This document shows positions 54,588 through 64,000 of a stretch of 64,000 nucleotides of DNA, piece after piece (the first letter of the stretch is position 1; each line of letters opens with the position of its first letter). Location: the NCBI GenBank assembly GCA_030844895.1, contig CM061231.1, positions 84,540,706-84,604,705 of the forward strand, given 5' to 3'. The position numbers and the translations under genes are program-made. A model generated the notes under the pieces. That model worked only from the letters and a program-made list of their open reading frames with translations, was not told the origin of the DNA and made no database searches. Origin of the DNA: Ambrosia x helenae (taxonomy: Eukaryota > Streptophyta > Magnoliopsida > Asterales > Asteraceae).

Positions 54588-56506
54588 TTCGAAATCAACT
54601 TGTTCTTCTTCTCTTTCTTTGTCTACTTCACCAGCTTGAAGTTGAGGAGCTTGAGAGTACAAGTTCTTGATCAGATCATCCATATGCTTGTTACTCTTCT
54701 TTAACTGTTTGTTCTCCTCCTTCAAGACTATGATTCTTCTGGTGTTTTGTTGCTCGTGTTTCAGCAACTTCTTATTTTCTCTCTTCAACCTCTTGATTGT
54801 TTTCTTCAAAGTTTCATTATCAGCTGCTGATGTGACTACGACCTCCAACATCTTCTTATCATTCGACTTTAACTGCTCGATCTCCGTTTGTTGTTTGTTA
54901 ACCAGATTCATCATCTCAGACAGTCTCTGATTCACAGCAGTCATAATATCACTGTCCACCGAAACTTTCGTCTTCTTTGGTGGTTCAACAACATCAGGCA
55001 GTTTGCCTTATCTGATCTTCTTAAGCACGTTATCCAATGCCTCATTAACCTCATCCATAGGCATTTCTTCAGTCTGTGGTGTGCTTGATGTTGTCGCAGT
55101 CTTTTGCTTCTTTTGAGCTGGTGCAATAACCGGTGATTTAGAACTTGTAGCTGGTGGTAGTTTCTTACCAGCTATCAATGATTCTATCTCTTTCTTCCTC
55201 TTAATGCTCGGCTTCTCCTGTTTCTTATTTTCTTTCCTAGCAGCTTGCACAGGAGAACCAACAAACGTCTCATCAACATTCAAACCCAACTCTTCTTCAT
55301 CAACAGGAATAGGACTTTTGTTCCCTTGATCCTCAACGTTCTGGCTAGCAGACGCACCAGCCTCAGTGGCCTTGGGCATGGTTATCTCTACCGTTTCAGC
55401 ATCTGAATTCCATTGTTCATCCTCTAGCGTCTCTTCTGAATCAACAGACGCTTCATCAACTATATGTAAACCCTTTTTCGCCATCCTCTTATTTCTTCTT
55501 GGCGTGTTTTTCTTCTTCTCAGGTTCAGAAACCTCTATCCTTTTCTCCTGTTTCTTTGTCTTCCCACTCTTTGCGCCTACATTCACAACTTGTCTTTTGC
55601 GCTTAGCATCAGGATCAACATGATGTAACGGATTATCAGGATCAGAATCACTGTTTACATTCCTCACAAGCCCTTCACCCGGATCTGTATAATCCACTCT
55701 AGCTAGGTGTCCAAATAAACGTCTTACTGGAGGACGTTCTTCAACAGACAATCCCTTATATGCTTTCATCCTAGCGAGTGTATTCAGCGACATATGTTCC
55801 TGAACAACAATGTGTTTAGGATCTCTTTTCAGCTCCTTATACTTGTGATCAAATATCATTTGGAGGAAACGAGGATATAAAAGAAACTTCAGATTCCTCG
55901 TGCCGTTTACAGGCTCCAGTAAATGAGACATCAGCATGCCAGAGACATTGAACGGTTTGTTCAATACTAAAGCAACCATCATCAAATCATAACCTCCTGC
56001 TGCAGATCCGAATACGTGAATCAAAATGTGTGCCAGATATTTAAATTGGGGGCACAGTTTTCCCTTATGCAATGAATCGTCAGTGATTGGTCCATTATAT
56101 TTCATCCCGAGGAAGCACTTTCGCTGATCCATAAATGTAAACTCCTTTGGATCTGTCGGCTCATCATTCAAATTCAACGCTTCCCTCAGATCCTCTTCGC
56201 AAACAATGACTCGTTGTCCTTGAATCTTGCTCATTAAACAAGATTCGCACTTCCAGAAGTCAAGTTTAGCATTCGACCAGAATTCTTGAATCATATCCCT
56301 GTATATAACTGTCGGCGTAGCAATGGCATCTATCACCCTGCTTTTCTTCAGAAAGTCAATAATTCCAACGAACTCTGTGTGCTTCTTTACGTCTCCGAGA
56401 TACGCACAGCAGTTATGTGCGTTTTCAAAGTCTAACTGTTTGGCAGGCTGTGATGATGATCCTGCTTGTTTCGTCGTCTTCTGTTGTTCAAACATCGTTA
56501 TATCTG

Positions 56507-58813
56507 CAAAACAAACAAAAACACACGTTAAAAAACCGACAAAATTTCAAATTGAAAATTTTTGGTCATAAACCTTCTCTTTCGCCCAAACGGGGGTACG
56601 AAAGAGATTTTTCATGGTGCAAATGAGACACATAAGTGGTACGAATGTGTGAATGTTGAATAAAAATTTCATTCGCCCACATATTCCTCATTCGACCGTT
56701 TTGATTTCTTCCTTCACCCATTCGTACTGGTCGAAGGAATCAGTTCATAATTTTGAAATTTCAATTTTGAATTTGAATGATTCTGAACATGTCCATTTGA
56801 TTGAAATCAAACCTAATAATGCCGATTAACATTCCTAAACTAACAGATTCAACAATTATGTATTGTGTTTGTGTTTTCACCTAAAAACTAGGGTTTAAAC
56901 ATTGATTGATCAATCAGTCGAGTTTTAAACCATGGTTTTGGTTATATCACCCCCTAAAACACACACACAATAAACCCTATGCATCAATTGTTACAGTTAT
57001 GTTGTTTTTAAGCAAGTTTGAACAATTAGGGCTCGGAATGTAAAACAGAGATTAAGTCATGAAATCCTTGATGATAACCTGTGAAATAGATGGCAAAATG
57101 ATCAACATAGAATGCCGAACACAATGAAATGATTTAAAAGAAACGAGCAATAAGGTGAGGTTAATGATGAAAATCTGGAAAAAATATGAATGGGGTTCGA
57201 ATGAGCAGATGGGTATATAAAGGCATACTCCTTCGCCCGTTTTAGTCATACGAAGGAGAAACTTTTGGCTCCTTCGACCCTAGTGAAAGGGTACGAATGA
57301 GGCAAAAGGGTTCGAATGAGAAAATGTTCATGAACACTCTCCTTCGCCCAAATAAGACATATGAAGGAACATGTAAAATCCCACATTCGACCAACCGAAT
57401 GGGCGAATGAGAATTGGGATTTTTGAAAATATTCCAAATCTCAAAAACGAGTCCCGGTCCAATTATTTTCCAACTTTTAAGCATCCAACAATCATGTTTT
57501 CACATTTTAAAAGTTACAAAGCTCAAATGGTGTATCAAGGTTTAGAAAATCGACATCAACCTCCATCAGTTATCAAAAATAAGATGAAAAAGAAAAATCT
57601 TTTTGGATTTTCTAAAGGTTATGCTAAAACACACCTAAAATCTTTTTGAGTTTTGTAATTTTTGACGATAAAATAAAATGCAGAAATGTAAATGAAAAAA
57701 AAAAAAAACTGTAAATGTTTTTGGGATTTCCGGTAAAGGGATCATATCAGTTTTTGAGAAATCTGATCACACCGTTGATCTTTTTGAAATTATTATCATT
57801 AAAGACAATGTGTGAGCTGACAATTGCTGATATTGTGATCCACATAAACTCACATGCAGACTTTTGTGCAGTGCTTTATACTGATACTGTTATTTATAGT
57901 ATAAACGAAATTGTCTGTGGTTCCCACACACACGACATACTCCCGTATCAAGAAGTAAATGCACAAAGACTCATTGTAAAGCGTGATTATGCTTTCGCTG
58001 TCTGTAATTGTACAAGATATAGTGCATAGAGGTATACAGGTCAGCAAATTAATGCAGCAAAGTAACATATGCACTATACCAGGTTGAGGACTGATATTAA
58101 CCATGATTTGCATCAAAGATCAATACGATGTAATAGATAATCTTTGATCATCATATAACATGGAAAGTTCCTCAATTCGGTAACTTTAGGATTTGGCATA
58201 TAGCTCTTTTATAAAGACACCCTGTCTGATCTAGGTCCGTAATGACTTACAACAGAAGATCAGAGAGACTATCTCCAGACAACTAATAACATAACGACCC
58301 TAAACCTCCGAGTTTTGTACAGATACCCTATCAAACGAAATTACGGTACTAAGACCATATGCCCATGAGGAGTTCATCCAGACAACAAATCATTTGATAT
58401 GTATGTATCAGGCACGCAGTAATAGGTCCACGAAGCCTATCAGCACATCGCACAGACTCAGACACACGCCCTATATAGCATTACATTATTTAGAATGTGT
58501 CAGATCCCCACTGATGTACTATCATTCCCTTTATACTCCAGGAAATCATTTTAGAATTTTCTGTTTTTTATAGATTTTCGAATTTACTGTTCCCAAGGAT
58601 AAGCTGGAGCATTTCAAATATGTGACTGCCCAGATATCGTTTGTTCACAGAAATCTGACGGCATTAATCTAAGGGAAGAAGATATAGCAGTCAGCAAAGA
58701 AATTTTTCTAATTTTTATGGATTTTAAAATTTTTTTTAATGTTTTTGGATTTTAGAAATTTTTCTGAAAAACAGTAAAAATTTAAACTAAAAAGTGATAG
58801 ACTGAGGTGGTGA
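56507..58813 (-). other. Spacer between pol and extra ORF of element D, with TTCGACC/TTCGCCC arrays
   Basis: This non-coding stretch is conserved with the spacer of C. Clusters of CTTCGCCC, TTCGACC and CGAATG motifs lie at 56575-56735, just upstream of the extra ORF's ATG, and at 57230-57420. The ORFs at 57715-58029 and 57850-58116 overlap on opposite strands and are not credible genes. Confidence 0.78.
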
Positions 58814-61800
58814 TCAGTCCTGTTTTTCTTTAATACCATTAGCTTTTAAAAGATAATCAAATCTGGATTTGTCAAAAACTTTGGTAAAAAGATCTGCGCG
58901 TTGGTAATCAGTGTGGATTTTGACCATATCGATCAACTCTTTAGCATAACAATCACGGATAAAATGATATTTAATCCGGATATGTTTAGCCTTTGAGTGA
59001 TTTACTAAGTCTTTTGTTAATGCGATTGCGGCCTCATTATCACAGTAAATAGGGGTTTTAAGAAATTGCAAACCGTAATCCACCATCTGTTGTTGGATCC
59101 AAAGAACCTGTGAGCAGCAGCTCGATGCTGAAACGTATTCTGCTTCACATGTGGATAGTGCAACTGCGGTTTGTTTCTTGCATTGCCAGGTCACGAGCCT
59201 GCTCCCCATAAACTGACATCCAGCCGTTGTGGATTTGTTGTCTTTGTCACAGCCGCCCCAATCTGCATCACTAAAAGCGATTAGGTCAAAATTATCATCA
59301 TGAGGGTACCAAAGTCCTTTCGATGGACAACCCTTCAGATATCTAAGGATACGCTTGACAGCTGCAAGATGACTTTGTTTCGGCTTCGATTGATATCGCG
59401 CACAAAGACATGTCGCAAACATTATATCAGGTCTTGACGCTGTGAGATACATTAGAGATCCGACGATTGCTCTGTATGTAAATGGATCAGTCAGCTCCCC
59501 CTTAAGGTCAACTCCAATCCCGTGATTGGGCTGTATCGGGGTATCCATCGGCTTCGAATCATCCATCTGGAATCGGTTCAAGACTTCAGAAACGTATTTC
59601 GTCTGGTGAATAAAGATCCCCGTTGGTCTTTGCTCCACCTGCAAGCCTAGGAAAAACTGCATTTCTCCCATTGCGCTCATTTCGAACTTTTCCTGCATAA
59701 CTTGTTCAAATTCCCTGCACAGAAGTTCGTTAGTAGACCCGAAAATAATATCATCAACATAAATTTGTACAAGAAGCAAATCATCTCCTGCTCGTTTTGT
59801 GAACAGTGTGCAGTCTACCAGTCCGCGTTTGAATCCTTTCGAGAGAAGATACGTGCTCAGCTCCTCATACCATTGTCTCGGAGCCTGGTGCAACCCGTAG
59901 AGAGCTTTGTTTAACACATAAACCTTATCCCGGTGAATAGGGTCCTCAAAGCCTGGCGGTTGACCTACGTAAACTTCCTCTTTGACCACACCGTAAAGAA
60001 AAGCGCTCTTTACATCCATCTGATACACGTTAAATTTCTTCCATGATGCAAACGCTAGGAACATTCTGATAGCTTCCAAGCGTGCAACCGGTGCATAGAT
60101 TTCATTGTAGTCGATTCCTTCAACCTGATGAAAACCTTGAACGACCAAACGAGCTTTGTTTCGCACTATGACTCCTCTGTCATCCTTCTTGCACTTAAAC
60201 ACCCATTTGGTTCCAATTTTCTTTCTTCCAGGGGCAAATCTGTCAGGGTCCATACACCAAGTTTCTGGAATTGTAATAACTCCTCCTGCATTGCTTCCAC
60301 CCAGGCATCATCCAAAAGAGCATCCTTGTATGTCCGCGGCTCGACCTGCGAAACATAACAAGCAAACGACCAGTCATTTTGAAAACCAGATTTCTGTATT
60401 TTGGCATATAAAGCAAGATTGCCAATATTTTCTGGTGCTTGAGCATTTCTCAGCTGCCCTCTTGTCATCACACTGTTACCAAGATCACCAATAACTTGTT
60501 CAAGCGGGTGTATTCGATGTATCCGAGATTCCGGATAATCAGGTACTTGTACTCCCGTTTGAGTTGTCAAATTCTCTGTAGAAACCAGATCATTACCCAC
60601 ATTCGATGTTGAAGCATCAGTAGTAGTTGGGTTCACTGGTGGTGTCACTGTAGCATTGTCCAGAATAGCTTCACTTGTTGCATCATCGTCTTCATCTTCT
60701 GATTCGGATGAATTAAGCGATGTAGAAGCCTCTTGGAACACCTCTTCTTCCATCACAGGAGCAGTGGTATCATTAGAAGCTGCTTGAGGATTTACCGTGA
60801 TCGGACGCACTAACGGTGAAGTCACGGCATTTTCGACCTCGTAATATAAGCGAAGTACAGCTTCTACAACCATGCTATCTAGATTGAATGATTCAAAGAA
60901 GTCTTTGTAATCAAACATCCAATCTGGTCCTCCACCCTGTACATTTTGTGTGTATCTTTGAACTTCGACGTTAGCCCACTCCTCGACTTTTCTAGTGCTT
61001 TTGTTGAATACCCGTTTTAATGGGGTTGCATATCCAACAAAATAACCTTCTTCAGCCTTTGGTGCAAACTTCTCCGAAGGATTCAACATTGTACACGGGG
61101 CACCAAATGGTTCTAGATACTCCAGATTCGGCTTGCGTCGATTCAACAGCTCATAAGAAGTCTTGCCAAACTTTTTCACTGTCAAAACACGGTTAAGAGT
61201 ATAACATGCCGCGTAAATAGCTTCGTTCCAGAACATGACTGGAAGATTTGAATCCGCAAGCATAGTTCTTGCCGTCTCTATTAGAGTCCTGTTCTTTCTC
61301 TCTGCGACACCGTTCTGTTGGGGTGTATACGGAGCGCTATATTCATGATGAATTCCCTTGTTTGCACAAAGATCCTCCATCTTAGCATTTTTGAACTCCG
61401 TCCCATTGTCACTCTGGATTCTTTTGATCTTCAGACCATATAAATTTTCCAGACGTGTAAACAGAACCTTCAGGTTATCAAAAATGTCGCTTTTCTGATG
61501 CAAACACATTACCCATGAAAATCTTGAATAATCATCAGTCACCACAAGAAAGTACAACTCCCCGGCATGACTTTTACGTCTGACTGGACCGAATAAGTCC
61601 ATATGCAAACGTTCAAGTGGCAGCTCAACGGAATTGACTTTCTTTGGTCTATGAGATTGTTTGTGTTGCTTTCCCTTTTTGCAACTAACACACTTGTCAT
61701 TCAAATGGAAGTGTTTTACATTAACTCCCGTGACAGGTTCATTTTTCACTAACTGGTTCATTTTTCGCAAATGGATGTGTCCCATTCTCCTGTGCCACAT

Positions 61801-62243
61801 AATCGATTCTTTTTCTGTAGCCTTAGAGAGGAAACACGTGACTTGGCCATGGTGGTCATTGCTTTGGACATGTCGAGAATATACAAGTTGTTAACTCTCG
61901 GTGCCTTCAGCATCACCCACTCTTTCGGAAGCTCAAACCCAGGTTTCAAGATATAACAGGATTTGTCATCAAAATACACAGAAAATTATTTATCACAAAT
62001 TTGACTAACACTGAGCAGATTGTAATCTATCTGTTTCACGTATGATATCCGCTCAAATGTTACGACCCCATTGCTTACACTACCCTCCATAGTAATGTAG
62101 CCTCCCTTATTACCAGCAAATGCCACATAACCTCCGTTAATGTTTTTGATATCAAATAGTAGCGTGAGGTCCCCTGTCATGTGACCAGAAGCTCCACTGT
62201 CAACAATCCATAGGCTGCTAACAGGGCCAGCTGGAGCTCCCTG
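58814..62243 (-). pseudogene. pol: pol of element D (one nonsense, two one-base deletions)
   Basis: Protease (DSG in LWIVDSGASG) starts after TGTGCAGG at 62243. A TAA at 61986-61988 stands where C has CAA. A one-base deletion near 61850 shifts the frame before integrase. Integrase (61800-60200) keeps CVSCKKGKQH, LHMDLFGP, SDNGTEF and NGVAERKNRT. A second one-base deletion near 60232 shifts the frame into reverse transcriptase. From there to 58814 the frame is open, with YQMDVKSAFLYG, YVDDIIFGS and RNase H blocks SDADWGG, CEAEY, YCDNEAA and RADLFTK. Gene content and length match C. Confidence 0.95.
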
Positions 62244-62262
62244 CACATATAAAATAGAGCAG

Positions 62263-63841
62263 TTAGATCTTTCGGGGGACCCAAGCCTGTTTGGTCTTGG
62301 GTCTTTGAACAGGTTGTTTCAAAGAGTCTTTCAATTCACAAACATCTTGGGTTAACTCAACCCCTTTCTTCTCACTCACAATTTTCTTTTTCTCACTCTT
62401 CTCATTCTGTGAAGTAGAGGCTCCTTCAGATTCCTTAGATGACCAAGATTGCTCAGATCTTTTCAAGATCCGTATCTAAGATTTTGAAGTCTCAGTCGGT
62501 TTCTTTACATCATATTGAAATGCAACCTTCTTGGTTACCTTCTCTGATTTAACAGAGACAGGTCCAACTACTTGTTTTCCATTAGGTTTAGAAACAACCT
62601 TTTTGTTATCAGCAGTTGAGTTCATCATAGGTTTCTTAACAGATTTATCAGTGGTCATCTGGTTGCGTTTATCATACGTCATCGGACGGTTTTCCCTCTT
62701 GTTGTAAAAATTGTTTTGATTAGAATAAGATTCTTGCAGAGGAAAATACCGTCTTTGTTGATAACCGTAGTTGTCAACCGGATAATCATGATATTGCCTC
62801 ATCTCCACCTCATGCCTTTTGTGTCGTACGTACGGGCAGGCGGCAAGTAAATGTCCCCGTTCCCCGCACTTATAACACGCACGGTATTCCTCATAGTTTT
62901 CTTTGATCGGTGACTTGGAAAAACTAGCAATGGGATATCGATCGACCATGCATTGTTTCCTTAAACTCTCAGGAGCTGGGTCTTTCGAGTAAGTCGGTTC
63001 AATAAAACTGTTTGCTTTATCAACAGGCAAAACAAATTGTGTGACATTGACCTTGGCATCTTTATCCGAATAAATTTTATCTAAAATTTCTTGAGGAATG
63101 TCATTGGTTCTTTCAAATTTTGGAAACCAAATCGTACTTTCCTGCCAGATCTTTTCGATTTTTGAATAATTGAAAAACTTAATCGGATATTCATCATCGG
63201 ATAAAATCTTATCGGAGCCTTGCATCCGATAGAAGATTTTGACAGGTTTGTCACACGATTCGTTGCTCATTTCATTTGTTTTCTCAGATTTAAGCTCATT
63301 TTTCTTTTCTATCGGTTTAACCATATTTTTCTCAGATTTAATTTCAATTTTCTTTTCAACCGGTTTTCTCACATTTTTCTCAAATTTCTTTACCTCTTTC
63401 TTTTCAAAACTCTTACCAACAGACTTTTCATTTTTCTTAACCTCATTCTTACGATGAGCATTTGCCATTGGATGAATGATTTGAGACGGTGAGACTGGCT
63501 CAGTAGTGATTATGTGATTTTCATCAGGGATATCACTTTCATTTTCAACCGTCTCAGATTGTTCATCTTCTTCATCTGAATCATCAGCAGCGACCACACC
63601 CTCATTATTTCCCAGTACTGGTCTCACATCAGAATACGGATCCCCGACACTGGAAGTGTTAGGCTCGTTTTCTGATGTGGAGTCAGAATTGACTAAAGTC
63701 TCCGGTGGTATTGCATGTAAGGTGTGATTCTCAAACAATACCGGAGATGGGACCGACTTATAGTTTGCACTATTTGACTGGGAGGGTTCTTCTATGATAT
63801 GGTCGACTACATATGCTATGTGCTTGTAACTCTCTAACTTC
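62263..63841 (-). pseudogene. gag: C-terminal half of gag of element D
   Basis: The visible part starts near the coiled-coil end and contains the acidic region, a Lys-rich stretch, the second zinc knuckle (CYKCGERGHLLAAC) and the WVPRKI terminus. A TAG at 62476-62478 replaces the CAG seen in C. The first knuckle and N-terminus are right of the window. At 63842 the sequence jumps back to a copy of 63397 onward. Confidence 0.92.
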
Positions 63842-64000
63842 TTTCTTTACAAAACTCTTACCAACAGACTTTTCATTTTTCTTAACCTCATTCTTACGAT
63901 GAGCATTTGCCATTGGATGAATGATTTGAGACGGTGAGACTGGCTCAGTAGTGATTATGTGATTTTCATCAGGGATATCACTTTCATTTTCAACCGTCTC
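63397..64000. repeat. Tandem duplication in D gag, period 445 bp, running off the window
   Basis: From about 63842 the sequence repeats 63397-63555 with one change seen in ~160 bases. The offset is 445 bases throughout, which is not a multiple of three and would break the gag frame. The second copy is cut by the window end. It may be a real tandem duplication or an assembly artefact. Confidence 0.88.

Larger units (their letters stand above)
52046..56495 (-). pseudogene. Extra 3' ORF of element D, split by a stop and a plastid insertion
   Basis: The ATG at 56495 lies eight bases after a TTTGTTTTGCAG tract. The first 495 codons hold the domain shared with B, C and E (VIYRDMIQEFWSNAK, SKIQGQRVIV, FKYLAHILIHVFG, FLLYPRFLQMIFDHKY), then a basic region (KNTPRRNKRMAKKG). 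A stop at 55008-55010 is followed in the same frame by a coiled coil (LKKTIKRLKRENKKLL) and an acidic Asp/Ser run. At 54013 the frame is broken by plastid DNA and a 574-bp duplication. The C-terminal domain (53458-52046; WYYDWKIAEAVIVL, VHIFDPMWLINC) is open to the stop that touches the polypurine tract. No signal peptide or membrane segment is evident. Confidence 0.85.
51520..64000 (-). mobile_element. Element D: Sirevirus-type Ty1/copia retrotransposon (family of C), 5' end off-window
   Basis: In element sense the visible order is part of gag, pol, a 2.3-kb spacer, a long extra ORF, a polypurine tract and a 513-bp 3' LTR. It inserted into the reverse transcriptase gene of element E; the five bases before the LTR are GATTG. 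Pol is nearly identical in sequence to that of element C. Damage includes two nonsense changes, two one-base deletions, a plastid DNA insertion with duplication in the extra ORF, and a tandem duplication in gag at the window edge. Confidence 0.94.

Noticed and set aside
53187..54639. Ser-rich plus-strand ORFs at 53187-53720 and 54082-54639
   Set aside because: They are shadows of the acidic Asp/Ser-rich extra ORF of D on the other strand, duplicated with it.
46739..56495. Calling the extra ORFs true envelope genes
   Set aside because: No signal peptide, transmembrane anchor or glycoprotein-like Cys pattern is visible; only the position resembles env.
19851..58116. ORFs conserved between the C and D spacers (19851-20177 and 57715-58029 plus; 20055-20261 and 57850-58116 minus)
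   Set aside because: They overlap on opposite strands, start at unrelated sites and differ mostly at amino-acid-changing positions; this looks like shared non-coding sequence.

Overview
This window is plant nuclear DNA, most likely from a eudicot of the daisy family (Asteraceae). That placement rests on remembered resemblance of the element families and was not tested by a search. I found no host protein-coding gene. Almost every base belongs to LTR retrotransposons stacked inside one another, plus a MITE, three solo LTRs and a piece of plastid DNA.

Layout. (A) 1-6661: a young non-autonomous LTR element with a tRNA-Asp primer site; its 5' LTR begins off-window. It is inserted in (B) 6662-18588, a plus-strand Ty1/copia element of Sirevirus type with decayed gag and pol and an extra 3' ORF; B also holds an hAT-type MITE. 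A solo LTR (18589-18748) sits on the B/C junction. (C) 18749-29757 is a minus-strand Sirevirus-type element that keeps its 5' LTR, gag, pol and a stub of the extra ORF. (G) 29758-39371 is a minus-strand Ty3/gypsy Tat-clade element with dual RNase H and an antisense extra ORF, which is broken by two solo LTRs with perfect target duplications. (H) 39372-46006 is the 5' part of a plus-strand Ty3/gypsy chromovirus-like element inserted in the gag of G. (E) 46007-51519 is the 3' part of a minus-strand copia element inserted in H. (D) 51520-64000 is a minus-strand copia element, the same family as C, inserted in the reverse transcriptase of E. A plastid trnT-trnL fragment lies inside the extra ORF of D.

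How the parts work. Each autonomous element encodes gag (particle protein), protease, integrase, reverse transcriptase and RNase H. The four copia elements also carry a large downstream ORF with a shared N-terminal domain. Sequences resembling 3' splice sites stand just before gag (C), pol (B, C, D) and the extra ORF (B, D). Short repeated motifs fill the leader and spacers just upstream of these ORFs and recur in the LTRs. The most promising signals are this ORF/splice/motif arrangement, a repeated pseudoknot-like leader in H with one compensatory change, and the plastid insertion flanked by a 574-bp duplication. Nearly every coding region carries stops or frameshifts, so no copy in view looks autonomous as it stands.
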